Of a DNA stretch of 64,000 nucleotides, positions 25,850 to 35,030 are shown in pieces. A program made the translations under genes and the position numbers. The notes beneath the pieces are model-generated. The model had not been told where the DNA came from and did no database searches. It was given only the letters and a program-made list of their open reading frames with translations. Source of the stretch: Chloroflexota bacterium (GTDB lineage: Bacteria > Chloroflexota > Anaerolineae > Aggregatilineales > Phototrophicaceae); assembly GCA_011523735.1 (NCBI GenBank), contig WTGB01000165.1:1-64000 (forward strand), in the 5' to 3' direction. The stretch's first letter is position 1; each line of letters opens with the position of its first letter.

Positions 25850-27475
25850 TTAGTAAGTATCCGGCAAGTCGTTTAGAAAGAGGACAGTATCACCTGCCTG
25901 GAGATTGTGCTGATACCAACTCACGGCTTCTTGCAGCGTGTCGACCACCTGGATGCGGTCCTGGTCGAAGGTCGTGGATTGGATGGCGGTGAGTATCGGC
26001 GCGGTCTGCGATCTCCCTATAAGAATAATGTCGGTGGCGCGATCGGCGGCCAGCAATCCCAATTTGCGATTTTCAGTTTCATGCAGCTCGCCGAGTTCAA
26101 TCATGCCGGGAGTAATCAAGAGGCGTCGACCGGAATCGTGCATAGCCAGCACGTTAAGAGCGCTGATGGCGCCGGCCGGATTGGCGCTGTAGGCATCGTT
26201 GATGATGGTGATACCGGCAGCAGATGTCTCAGGCACAAGTCGGCTTTCGGCGGGGCGGAGGCTGCGGATGCGCAGGGCGATATCGCGGAGGGGAATGCCC
26301 TCATGGTGGGCGAGGGCAATGCAAAGCAGGAGATTGGTGACGTTGTGCGCGCCAACGATACTAGTGACGATTTGGGCGTTTTCGCCTGAGCTAATATGGC
26401 TTGCCCGGAAGGATATGCCGCTGAGGCTCTCTTCAATGTCGCTAGCGACCCAAGTTATGTCTTGCTCTTGCGCCTGCTCTATCGAGACTTCGCGACTGAC
26501 AGTCAGGCGGGTGGCAGGATAACCAAGGCCAATCATTTCGCGGATGTAGCGATTATCCCAATTGAAAACGGCGATGCCATCAGGCGGGAGGTTTTGTACG
26601 AGTTCGTATTTTGCATTCTTGATGTTTTCCAGACTGCCGAAGCGTTCGAGGTGCTGGGGACCGATTTCTGTAATGATAGCGATATCGGGCGGAGTTAGTT
26701 GGCAGATGCGTTCAATTTCGCCTTTGACATAGGCGCCCATCTCGCTGATAAAGTATTCGGTGCGGTAATCATCCGCCAGGTCGCGGTTGATCGCCAGCGA
26801 GATACCCATCAAGGTGTTGTAACTCTTGGGTGTTGCGTAGGTTTGGTAGTGGACGCTTAGTATATCGCTCAGGAAGCTTTTAGTTGTGGTCTTGCCGTAG
26901 CTGCCGGTTATGCCAATGATTTTTGGATGACTTTGCTGAAGTACGGTTGCAGCCTGCTTTAGATAGCGACTTCGGATCAATGCCTCGACTGGCTGAATCA
27001 GGATGTTGCCGCAGACCAGCCAAAGTGGCGCCAGGATGAAGCAGACGAAGCCAAGTGTGGCGCTGGTGAGTATGTCAATGGCGGGCGAGGCGGTTGCCAG
27101 CAAAGTCTGTGCAGCTGATATGGCGACAAGCGCTACCAGTCCAGAACTGATAAGCAATCGCTTGACACGGCTGGTAAGCACAAGCGGTTTTTTGATTTCC
27201 CGTTTTGTCGGCGGGATGATAGCAACGATGGCCGCGATGCCCGAGATGATATAGGGACGCTGGATAGCCGGTCCCTCGCTAAGCAGGATGCTCAGGACGA
27301 TTCCAATAAGCCAGGCAAGCAGCGGGCGTGCAGGCAGGGCATGCGTACGATGAGCCAGCAGCCAGCGGAGGTATCGTCCGCTCATATATTCTTCGATCTG
27401 ATAGAACTGAGTCTGGCGATGGATGCGCAGCCAGGCGCCTATTAGCCAGATTGTGACAAACACAAGATGGAACAT
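25850..27475 (-). CDS. murF: MurF-like Mur ligase with an N-terminal membrane domain
   Basis: 541 aa. The first about 175 residues contain several hydrophobic segments (starting MFHLVFVTIWLIGAWL) where MurF normally has its UDP-binding domain. The Mur ligase core then follows: IIGITGSYGKTTTKSFLSDIL (P-loop), TEIGPQHLERFG and NDAYSANPAGAISAL (family C-terminal domain). Adjacent ddl strongly suggests it adds D-Ala-D-Ala to the wall precursor, perhaps at the membrane. The missing soluble N-terminal domain leaves substrate recognition uncertain. Confidence 0.82.
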   Translation of the reverse strand: MFHLVFVTIWLIGAWLRIHRQTQFYQIEEYMSGRYLRWLLAHRTHALPARPLLAWLIGIVLSILLSEGPAIQRPYIISGIAAIVAIIPPTKREIKKPLVLTSRVKRLLISSGLVALVAISAAQTLLATASPAIDILTSATLGFVCFILAPLWLVCGNILIQPVEALIRSRYLKQAATVLQQSHPKIIGITGSYGKTTTKSFLSDILSVHYQTYATPKSYNTLMGISLAINRDLADDYRTEYFISEMGAYVKGEIERICQLTPPDIAIITEIGPQHLERFGSLENIKNAKYELVQNLPPDGIAVFNWDNRYIREMIGLGYPATRLTVSREVSIEQAQEQDITWVASDIEESLSGISFRASHISSGENAQIVTSIVGAHNVTNLLLCIALAHHEGIPLRDIALRIRSLRPAESRLVPETSAAGITIINDAYSANPAGAISALNVLAMHDSGRRLLITPGMIELGELHETENRKLGLLAADRATDIILIGRSQTAPILTAIQSTTFDQDRIQVVDTLQEAVSWYQHNLQAGDTVLFLNDLPDTY

Positions 27476-27540
27476 ATCGCTTAACTTTACGTGGTTTCAA
27501 AGGCATTATAGGGTGGATGCAAATCGACAGCAAAACTGTC

Positions 27541-28320
27541 TCAGGCGCTCTTGAATAGCGCGTGCATTATAGACGCGGTCTTATCCGGGAAGTCGAGGTA
27601 GGCGTAATGGCCCGCGGTCTCGTGTACGATGAGAGCGGCGTCGGGCATCGCACTCTCGAGCTTTTTGCCCATCCAAAGCGGCGTGTCCTGGTCTTCATCG
27701 CCCCAGATGAGGATGGTTGGCAGGGAAACGCGCTCGGCGTATGTCAGCAAGTCTTGGTTGACCACATTGATGAGTGTTTGGCGCATGATGGGGCTGGCCT
27801 TGAGGTAATCGGCGGAGCCGTAGCGTAGGTTGTAGGCCTGGCGAAGGCGATCGGAGAGTGCCTTCGCGCCAACGGCAGTCAAGCCTTCGCGGATGTTCTG
27901 ATAGAGCTTAAGTCGTATTCGCTTATGAGGAGGGGGCTGAATTCTGATGCCGGCACTGTTGGAGAGCGCCATTTTCTCGATGCGATTTGTGTGCTCAGCT
28001 CCGAGGATCAGGCCGATCCGTCCGCCGAGCGAGTGGCCGAAGTAGTGCGCTGATTGCAAGTTATGGTGTTCAAGGTAGGCGAGGCAAAAGGTGGCGTAAT
28101 CGAAGATGGTGAAAGCGTTTGGCGGTTCAGCGCTCTCGCCGAAGCCAGGGAGGTCGAGCATATAACATTGATAGCCCAAGCGGCTGAGGCGGAGGGCGAG
28201 GGGCTGCAGCAGATCGATATTTGCAGCCCAGCCGTGAATCATTAGCACGGGCGCGCCGTCGCCGATGATCCGTTCGCGTATGTCGATGCTGTTAATTCGG
28301 ATTTTTGCGTTGTCGGTCAC
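27541..28320 (-). CDS. Alpha/beta hydrolase
   Basis: 259 aa. GHSLGGRIGLILGA has the nucleophile elbow Ser, WGDEDQDTPLW the acid Asp and ETAGHYAYLDFP the catalytic His. MIHGWAAN supplies the oxyanion HG. The GTG start lies 6 nt after the stop of the upstream radical SAM gene. The substrate cannot be guessed. Confidence 0.88.
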   Translation of the reverse strand: MTDNAKIRINSIDIRERIIGDGAPVLMIHGWAANIDLLQPLALRLSRLGYQCYMLDLPGFGESAEPPNAFTIFDYATFCLAYLEHHNLQSAHYFGHSLGGRIGLILGAEHTNRIEKMALSNSAGIRIQPPPHKRIRLKLYQNIREGLTAVGAKALSDRLRQAYNLRYGSADYLKASPIMRQTLINVVNQDLLTYAERVSLPTILIWGDEDQDTPLWMGKKLESAMPDAALIVHETAGHYAYLDFPDKTASIMHALFKSA

Positions 28321-28326
28321 AGTTCG

Positions 28327-30249
28327 CTAGCCGATGGCGCTCAGCGGGATGGCTGCTTGCCGAGCGCGCTGGCGTTCGCTGATGGGCTTGACCGGCGGGC
28401 ATTCCCAAGCCATATCTTCGGTGGTGGAGCGCTCTTTGGCGAACTTGGGCAGGATGCCGCAAGCGAAGCATTTGTCGCGGCAATCAACGCGCGTTTCCCC
28501 CCGCAGGCTCATCAAGTAATCCTCGCGCAGGAATTTCTTGTGGATGCCGACATCAATGTGATCCCAGGGGAAGACCTCGTCAAGGCCGCGTTCACGATGA
28601 TTGTAGAAGTCGGGATCGAGGCGGCACTCGGCGAAGGCTCGCAGCCAATTTTCGTGCTGGTGCTGATCTTGCCAGGCGTCAAATTTGCAGCCCAGCTCCC
28701 AGGCACGGCGGATGACGGAACCAAGACGCCGATCGCCACGGCTGAGCCAGCCTTCAAATTCGCTGTCATCGACATTGTTCCAGCGCAGGTGCATGCCTCC
28801 GCGGCGCAGTTGTCGCTTCAGCATTGCTTGCTTTTTGTTGACACTTTGGCGACTGTCTTGAGGCACCCATTGGAAGGGCGTGTGGGGCTTGGGGATGAAG
28901 GTGCTGACGCCGACATTGAGGGTGGCTTTTTTGCCGAGAATCTTCGTGCCCTCGCGCAAGGTGCGGATGCAAAGGTTGATGATCGCCTGCACATCTTCCA
29001 ATGCTTCTTCGGGATGGCCAATCATGAAGTAGAACTTGATCGTGCGCCAACCGCGGGAGTAGACATCGCGCGCGGTTTGGATGACTTGATCGTCGGGTAC
29101 ATATTTGTTGATGAGATCGCGCATCTTTTCCGTGGCGGCTTCGGGCGCGAAGGTGAAGCCGCTGCGGCGTGTTCCGCCGATTTTTTCGAGCAGATCGGCG
29201 CTCGCGCTTTCGATGCGCAGGCTCGGCAAGCTGAGGCTGAGACCGGCATCACCGTAGATACGATTGACTTCCTCTGCCAGTTCTTTCACCCAGACATAAT
29301 CCGATGAGGAAAGGCTCAACAAGCTGATTTCTTCAAAACCGGTGTATCGTACGATTTCCTCAATGGCTGCCATGATTTCTGGTACGGGGCGTTCGCGAAC
29401 GGGGCGCGTCACCATGCCGGCGTGGCAGAAGCGGCAGCCGCGGGTACAGCCACGCATGATTTCGATTGGAGCCCGGTTATGCACGGTATCGATATTGGGC
29501 ACGATGAACTTGGTGAAAGGTTTGGGCAGGGTGACAACGATGCGTTTCAGCACACGAGCGGGTATGCCCGGTTCCTTGGGCTGGACGGAGCGAATTGTGC
29601 CGTCATCGTAGTATTCCACGTCATAAAAACACGGCACATAGATACCTTGAATCTTGGCGATTTCGCGGAGTTGTTCCCGGCGTGATTTGCCGCGCAGCAT
29701 ATCGACAGCGCGGGCGATCTCAACGATGACTTCTTCCCCCTCGCCGATGACAAAGGCGTCGATGAAGTCGGCCATCGGTTCCGGATTAAAGCAGGCATGC
29801 CCGCCCGCTATAACGAGGGGGTAGCGTTCGTCGCGGTCATCGCTGAGGATTGGCATGCCCGCCAGGTCCAGCAAGTTAATGGCGTTCGTATAGAGTTGCT
29901 CGTATGGCAGGCTGATGCCGAGCAGGTCGAAGTCGCGAATGGGCATTTTGGATTCCAGCGAATAGAGTGGAATCGCAGCCTCGCGCATGATGTTCTCCAT
30001 ATCGATCCAGGGCGAAAAAACGCGTTCGGCGAGCATGTCTGGCTGGAGGTTGACTTGATTGTAAAGGTTCATGATGCCCAGGTTGGACATGCCCAGATCG
30101 TAGATATCGGGGAAAGCCAGGGCAACTTTGATATCGGTCTGGTCCCAGTCTTTTATGACGCTGTTGTATTCCCCGCCGACATAACGTCCGGGTTTTTCCA
30201 CTTGCAAGAGGTAGCGATCTAATCTAGCCTCGATTGATGACGATGGCAT
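28327..30249 (-). CDS. Radical SAM protein, TIGR03960-like
   Basis: 640 aa. An N-terminal region like B12-binding radical SAM proteins (LAFPDIYDLGMSNLGIMNLY) precedes RGCTRGCRFCHAGM, which gives the CxxxCxxC [4Fe-4S] site. The FAPEAATEKMRDLINK and VGVSTFIPKPHTPFQW motifs mark the TIGR03960 group. A C-terminal CRDKCFACGI adds three cysteines. A DUF2344 protein, often fused or adjacent to this group, lies 2.6 kb away on the same strand. The function of the pair is not established; RNA or tRNA modification is a guess from its distribution. Confidence 0.88.
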   Translation of the reverse strand: MPSSSIEARLDRYLLQVEKPGRYVGGEYNSVIKDWDQTDIKVALAFPDIYDLGMSNLGIMNLYNQVNLQPDMLAERVFSPWIDMENIMREAAIPLYSLESKMPIRDFDLLGISLPYEQLYTNAINLLDLAGMPILSDDRDERYPLVIAGGHACFNPEPMADFIDAFVIGEGEEVIVEIARAVDMLRGKSRREQLREIAKIQGIYVPCFYDVEYYDDGTIRSVQPKEPGIPARVLKRIVVTLPKPFTKFIVPNIDTVHNRAPIEIMRGCTRGCRFCHAGMVTRPVRERPVPEIMAAIEEIVRYTGFEEISLLSLSSSDYVWVKELAEEVNRIYGDAGLSLSLPSLRIESASADLLEKIGGTRRSGFTFAPEAATEKMRDLINKYVPDDQVIQTARDVYSRGWRTIKFYFMIGHPEEALEDVQAIINLCIRTLREGTKILGKKATLNVGVSTFIPKPHTPFQWVPQDSRQSVNKKQAMLKRQLRRGGMHLRWNNVDDSEFEGWLSRGDRRLGSVIRRAWELGCKFDAWQDQHQHENWLRAFAECRLDPDFYNHRERGLDEVFPWDHIDVGIHKKFLREDYLMSLRGETRVDCRDKCFACGILPKFAKERSTTEDMAWECPPVKPISERQRARQAAIPLSAIG

Positions 30250-30323
30250 GCCTCGCGCTCCGCAGGGTCAACTTGCGGGTTGGATGGCAGCATTATAACT
30301 GACAAGCGTATTCTTGTATAGCG

Positions 30324-31373
30324 ATGGCCAATTCACTAGGGCGACTCTACGCAATTATCATTGTTCTGCAATTTTGTCTCTCATCGGCGGCGCAAAATGG
30401 CACGATCATACGCGCCGAAAATCTTCGCCATTTGCGGTCAGTTGCAAGAATTAACTTTGCCGATTTCCCCGGCGAGCTGGAGATCGGCTGGTTTGAAGCC
30501 AAGGCCGACGCCAGCGAATTTATTGTGTTTGACGACGCGGGGACCATCTATCGCGTGGGGATGTCTGGCATCTTGGAGAGCTTGGCATACCGCAATAATG
30601 AGGCGCAGGTCTTCTCGCTGATAGACGCGGCCTATGTCGGTGATGTGCCATTCATTCTGTACGTGCTTGACGATGCGTATTTCATCAATGAACAACGGCT
30701 TTCGTCGGATCGAGTTCCCGTCGCTTTGTACGCATTTGACGATATGCTCTTCGTCGAAGCCATTGAGGATGGCGGCGCTGTTGTCTTTCAAGGGTTTTTG
30801 CTGGAAGAGGAGCCGGCGGCGCTGCGGCTCATCAGCAGGAAAGGTTTGCCTGACGCCGGTTCTGACGCGCCAGCTGTACGAATCGGGCGAATTGATTTTC
30901 CTTATGTATTTGTGTCGAATTTGGTGGGTAGCGGTCTTATCATGTATCGATATCCGGGGGCGTTTTCTGTGGAAAATGGGCGTCAATACGATTTGAACGG
31001 AGGCCCGGCCGTGTTTGGAGCAGTGAATGTCGCGGGCAGTCATTTAGCCTGGAGCGATCCGGCATCGGCGCGGCTGAATCTGCTGGACCTGGCGAGCGGC
31101 GAGAATACGGTCGTAGCTGAGTTAGGCGGATCATACGGCCAGTATCATTTGCTGACGGCAGATGCCAGCGCGATCTTGGTCGTCAATTTAGACTTTTCGC
31201 CGGCGGTCGTCGCTTGGGATGTCGAGACCGGCAAGCGACGAGACTTAGGCGCGTATCGAGGCTGTACGCGGATTCCCGACAAGGTGGTATTAAGCGAAGA
31301 CGGTACGGCGCTTATAATCGGCTGTGACACAGGTTTGGATACATGGCGTATAGTGAACGACGAGAAAGGTTGA
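30324..31373 (+). CDS. Secreted beta-propeller-like protein of unknown function
   Basis: 349 aa starting with a signal-peptide-like segment (LYAIIIVLQFCLSSAAQ). The rest is beta-rich with repeated units of about 45 residues ending in Asp/Gly turns, such as FDDAGTIYRVG, LLDLASGENTVVAEL and AWDVETGKRRDLG, resembling WD40/TolB-type propellers. No catalytic motif is seen. It is divergent from the radical SAM gene and 2 nt upstream of a DinB-like gene. Confidence 0.65.
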   Translation: MANSLGRLYAIIIVLQFCLSSAAQNGTIIRAENLRHLRSVARINFADFPGELEIGWFEAKADASEFIVFDDAGTIYRVGMSGILESLAYRNNEAQVFSLIDAAYVGDVPFILYVLDDAYFINEQRLSSDRVPVALYAFDDMLFVEAIEDGGAVVFQGFLLEEEPAALRLISRKGLPDAGSDAPAVRIGRIDFPYVFVSNLVGSGLIMYRYPGAFSVENGRQYDLNGGPAVFGAVNVAGSHLAWSDPASARLNLLDLASGENTVVAELGGSYGQYHLLTADASAILVVNLDFSPAVVAWDVETGKRRDLGAYRGCTRIPDKVVLSEDGTALIIGCDTGLDTWRIVNDEKG

Positions 31374-31375
31374 CG

Positions 31376-31876
31376 ATGGGTAACCATTTGATCAAGACGC
31401 TGTTCGATTATCATTATGGGATGTTTGACAGTATTTGGGCCAGCGTGGCGCAGTTGACGACGGCGCAATTCGTCGAAGAGAATGACTATTCCTTGTGTTC
31501 TGTCCGCAATCACTTGGTGCACTGTATGAATGTCGACGATCGCTGGCTGGCGCGAATACAGGAGCTTAGGCCGCCGGATGTTCTGGATGAGTACGCGTTT
31601 CCAGACCAAGCCTCGGTACGGGCGGAATGGGACGCAATTCGCGAGCGCGTGCTAGCCTATGTCAACAGCTTGACAGATTCCAAATTGGAAGAGTGCGTTC
31701 CGATCGTGATAACGGGGCGGTTCACTGAGCCGCGGCCGACCAATCGGCGCGAAATCTTACTGCATATGGTCAACCACGGTACGGATCACCGGGCGCAGAT
31801 CTTGGCGCGTTTGCATGAATTGGGTGCGTCGACGATGGAGCAAGATCTGATTTTGTATGTGTGGGCGCAGGAATGA
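31376..31876 (+). CDS. DinB-family protein
   Basis: 166-aa four-helix protein of the DinB/YfiT family. The metal-binding histidines appear as FDYHYGMF near the N-terminus, RNHLVHCMNVDDRW in the middle and LLHMVNHGTDHRAQILARL near the C-terminus. The ATG at 31376 follows GAAAGG and the stop of the upstream gene. Members act as thiol-dependent metalloenzymes; this one's substrate is unknown. Confidence 0.88.
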   Translation: MGNHLIKTLFDYHYGMFDSIWASVAQLTTAQFVEENDYSLCSVRNHLVHCMNVDDRWLARIQELRPPDVLDEYAFPDQASVRAEWDAIRERVLAYVNSLTDSKLEECVPIVITGRFTEPRPTNRREILLHMVNHGTDHRAQILARLHELGASTMEQDLILYVWAQE

Positions 31877-31877
31877 A

Positions 31878-32789
31878 TTAGCCGCGGCTGTAGGCCAAGG
31901 CAATTTCGCCGGCGACGCGCGCGTTGTTGACGAGCAGGGCAATGTTGGCTGCCATTGAGGCGCCGTCTGTCAATTCACTTACGCGGCTAAGCACATAGGG
32001 TGTGATGTTCTTGCCAGCTATGCCAGCGGATTCCGCCTCGTTTGTCGCTTGCGTGATTGCCTTTTCCGCGATCTCAGCATTAAGTTCCTTGTCGGATGGT
32101 ACAGGCACGGTGATGAGCAGTCCATGCTTCGCGCCGATTGCGTCGGCAGCGCGGATGATGGCGGCGGCTTCCTCCGGGGATTCGACGCGCTGGTCGACAG
32201 GCAAATTGGTCTGCGCCGAATAGAATGCGGGCAGAACGCTCGTACGGTAACCGAGGACCGGCACGCCGTTCGTTTCGAGGACTTCAAGCGTTAGCGGGAG
32301 ATCGAGAATTGATTTGGCGCCGGAAGAAACAACCGCGACAGGCGTCCGGCCGAACTCAAGCAAATCGGCGGAAACATCGTGGGGCTGGCCGCGATGGACG
32401 CCGCCGATGCCGCCAGTGGCGAAGAACTTAATGCCCGCCATTGCCGCGATGATCATAGTGCCGGCGACTGTCGTGGCGCCGTCTTGGTCCAGGGCGATGG
32501 CAATCGGCAAGTCACGCCGGCTGCATTTGCGGACGCTGTCAGGTGGCGCCTGAGCGAGCGATTTAATTTGGGCAGGCGTAATTCCGACCGCAATCGCGCC
32601 CTTGAGAATGGCAATCGTGGCGGGCAAGGCGCCGGCTTCGCGCACAGCAGCTTCCATAGCCAGTGCGGTTTCTACATTCAGCGGATAGGGCAGCCCGTGG
32701 GTGATGAGAGTAGACTCAAGGGCGACGACAGGCTGATTGTTGTCAAGCGCTTCTTGAATGGGGACGGAAATAGTTGGTTGTACAAGCAT
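31878..32789 (-). CDS. psuG: Pseudouridine-5'-phosphate glycosidase
   Basis: 303 aa. VALESTLITHGLPYPLNVETA, FATGGIGGVHRG and VVSSGAKSILDLPLTLE are signatures of PsuG, which splits pseudouridine 5'-phosphate into uracil and ribose 5-phosphate. YRTSVLPAFYSA and RVSELTDGASMAANIALL complete the family pattern. The ATG at 32789 has GAAAG 8 nt upstream; a GTG two codons earlier is possible. No pseudouridine kinase is nearby. Confidence 0.93.
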   Translation of the reverse strand: MLVQPTISVPIQEALDNNQPVVALESTLITHGLPYPLNVETALAMEAAVREAGALPATIAILKGAIAVGITPAQIKSLAQAPPDSVRKCSRRDLPIAIALDQDGATTVAGTMIIAAMAGIKFFATGGIGGVHRGQPHDVSADLLEFGRTPVAVVSSGAKSILDLPLTLEVLETNGVPVLGYRTSVLPAFYSAQTNLPVDQRVESPEEAAAIIRAADAIGAKHGLLITVPVPSDKELNAEIAEKAITQATNEAESAGIAGKNITPYVLSRVSELTDGASMAANIALLVNNARVAGEIALAYSRG

Positions 32790-32856
32790 TGTCACGACTT
32801 TCGCCGGCTTATTTGCTCTTGCTGACCGGTATTGGTAGTTGGCATTTTGCGCCGCA

Positions 32857-33519
32857 CTAGTCTTGCATAGTGTGCAGGCGAAAACGGTGAACGCTGTGAT
32901 GCAGGTGTTGCAAGCTCATAAGTTCGATTATCTGATCGGGGCGAAGGTTGCCACGATCGCCGACTGACAAGTGGGCAATCAGATCGTCCGAGGGATCTAG
33001 ATAGAGATCAAGTATCAAAGGCCGGATGTCCATGACGCTGCGTTTACGTTTTCTGATTCTATCAACGATTATCGACTCGCGACCCATGATGTCAGCAATC
33101 TTTTGCCGCAGACAAGCTGGATCAATGTCATCGAGAAAGCGGATGCGATACTCGGCGCTATCCACGAGCGAATGCAAGGTAGCGGCGCGGGGGTCGACTT
33201 CGGCGATTGCCTGAATCGTAAGACCTGGAGGCGACACAGCCAGCAATTGGTCACGCAGTTCGGATTCGTCGAAGTTGATGTGTTTGCGCAGGGATATATC
33301 CAGGATTTCGCATTCGCTGGAAATGCCAAGCGGCAGTGGCATAGCCAGTTGAATTCGCGGACGAGTGTTAAAGCCTTGTGTATATAGAATCGGGAGGTCC
33401 GCCCGACGCAGCACACGCTCCCAGATTTTGGCGATGTCCAGATTACTTGTGTATTTTAACGAGCTGGATTTACCGAAAATGATCCGCAGCCGTTGCGCGA
33501 CAGGAGAGATATGGCTCAT
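32857..33519 (-). CDS. DUF2344 / TIGR03936 protein
   Basis: 220 aa. LRIIFGKSSSLKYTSNLDIAKIWERVLRRADLPI and the following GFNTRPRIQLAMPLPLGISSE match the DUF2344 family. These usually occur beside or fused to TIGR03960 radical SAM proteins, as with the one ending at 28,327 here. Function is unknown. It is divergent from small membrane-protein genes. Confidence 0.85.
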   Translation of the reverse strand: MSHISPVAQRLRIIFGKSSSLKYTSNLDIAKIWERVLRRADLPILYTQGFNTRPRIQLAMPLPLGISSECEILDISLRKHINFDESELRDQLLAVSPPGLTIQAIAEVDPRAATLHSLVDSAEYRIRFLDDIDPACLRQKIADIMGRESIIVDRIRKRKRSVMDIRPLILDLYLDPSDDLIAHLSVGDRGNLRPDQIIELMSLQHLHHSVHRFRLHTMQD

Positions 33520-33598
33520 ATGTTCGAGGACCGCCTGGATTGTTGTATGGCGCCAAGGTACAATATTTTATGCGTTGACGCCGTGAGATGGAAGGCGC

Positions 33599-34063
33599 AT
33601 GAGTCAAGGATCCGAAAGGTCTGAACGCGGCTATCGAGAGTTGGAGCGCGCGCAGCGTCGCCGTTTGTGGCTGAGCGTCGTATTACCCTTTGCTTTGGCG
33701 CTGATAGTGGTGGCGGTGTTCATCGGGATAGCGCTGTCGTTGCGTTCGCTTGCCCAGGTGGCGATCCTATCAGATGCGCTTTTGACGCTGCTGGTGCTTT
33801 GTCCTTCGGTGGTCGTTATGTTTCCCGTAGTTATCCTGAGCATTGCGCTGGTGGCGATTGTGAGTCGCTGGCCGGGCAGAACTCGTTCGCCGCTGCGGCG
33901 TATAGAAGGGTGGACGGCGATGGTGGAAAGAAATGCCGAGGGCTGGCTGGGGCAGATAGATGGACAAGTGCTGGATTGGGCGGTGCGGCTGGCGCCCGTG
34001 CGGGAGTTGCTCGGCGCGTTTGACCCGCCGGACGATGCGATAGCAGTTGAGGGAGACGAATGA
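33599..34063 (+). CDS. Small membrane protein, unknown
   Basis: 154 aa with two hydrophobic segments (about residues 25-49 and 62-88), a basic N-terminus and an acidic C-terminal tail. No family recognised. Its stop overlaps the next ATG as ATGA, so the two small membrane proteins are probably co-translated. Confidence 0.7.
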   Translation: MSQGSERSERGYRELERAQRRRLWLSVVLPFALALIVVAVFIGIALSLRSLAQVAILSDALLTLLVLCPSVVVMFPVVILSIALVAIVSRWPGRTRSPLRRIEGWTAMVERNAEGWLGQIDGQVLDWAVRLAPVRELLGAFDPPDDAIAVEGDE

Positions 34064-34335
34064 ACAACTCAGAGAATGGCAATACCAAAGAGAGTTTGCA
34101 GGAGCGAAAGACGCGAATCATCCTTATGGGCGCTGGAATAGGCGCTGTACTTGGGCTGATATCCAGTTATCTCTATGCGCGGGCAGCGGAGGAGCATGGC
34201 GAGACCGAGAGCGGGAATGTGGGCTCGGTATCCACCGGGCAGATATTGGCGGTGTTAGTTGCAGTCATAGGACTGGTGCGGCAGATCGCCGAGCTGGGCA
34301 AGCCGAAGAAAGGCGATAAAAGGGACAAGAAGTAG
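34060..34335 (+). CDS. Small membrane protein, unknown
   Basis: 91 aa: charged N-terminus, a hydrophobic segment near residues 22-42, a second near 60-78 and a highly basic tail (KPKKGDKRDKK). No family recognised. It is coupled to the preceding membrane gene and followed 4 nt later by an SRAP gene. Confidence 0.7.
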   Translation: MNNSENGNTKESLQERKTRIILMGAGIGAVLGLISSYLYARAAEEHGETESGNVGSVSTGQILAVLVAVIGLVRQIAELGKPKKGDKRDKK

Positions 34336-34339
34336 GCTT

Positions 34340-35026
34340 ATGTGCGGGCGATATACATTGACGGCGGACGGCGAGTGGATACAGCTTTCGTTCAACTTGG
34401 AAAGCGTCGATGGCTGGGGGGAACCTCGTTACAACATCGCGCCATCGCAGGAAGTGCCGGTGATTAGCGACCAGGGTCCGCAGGAGCTTTCCTTCATGAA
34501 ATGGGGTTTGGTGCCACCTTGGGCGAAAGATCCGAAGAGCGGCAGTCGCATGATCAATGCCCGCTCGGAAACAGCCGCGGAGAAGCCATCATTCCGCAGG
34601 GCATTTAAACAGCGGCGCTGTTTGATTCCGGCTGATGGCTATTACGAATGGGCGAAGCAAGGCAAGAGAAAGATACCGATGTATATCCGACATGCGGAGC
34701 AGGACATCTTTGCTTTTGCCGGGCTTTGGGAGAGTTGGAGGCAGCCGGACGGCGGCTGGATGAATACTTGCGCGATATTGACGACTGACGCGAACGAGCG
34801 CATTAAGCCGATTCATCATCGTATGGCGGTGATACTTCAGCCGGAAGATTACGCGCTTTGGCTGGCGCCACGGGAATTAATGCCAGATGAGTGGCTGCCC
34901 TTGATGACAGGACCGCAGCCGGATCAGCTTCATGTCTTTGAAGTGTCCACCCAAGTCAATAGCCCGGCAAATGACAATCCAATGCTTATAATGCCAGTAA
35001 ATGCGCAACAACAAATGCTGCTGTGA
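34340..35026 (+). CDS. SRAP domain protein (YedK/HMCES family)
   Basis: 228 aa. MCGRYTLTAD places Cys2 as the nucleophile that crosslinks to abasic sites in single-stranded DNA after removal of Met1. NARSETAAEKPSFR, CLIPADGYYEW (catalytic Glu) and IHHRMAVIL (His) are intact. It is expected to shield abasic sites from cleavage. The neighbours XseA and FtsK also act on DNA, but on the other strand. Confidence 0.95.
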   Translation: MCGRYTLTADGEWIQLSFNLESVDGWGEPRYNIAPSQEVPVISDQGPQELSFMKWGLVPPWAKDPKSGSRMINARSETAAEKPSFRRAFKQRRCLIPADGYYEWAKQGKRKIPMYIRHAEQDIFAFAGLWESWRQPDGGWMNTCAILTTDANERIKPIHHRMAVILQPEDYALWLAPRELMPDEWLPLMTGPQPDQLHVFEVSTQVNSPANDNPMLIMPVNAQQQMLL

Positions 35027-35030
35027 GTAA

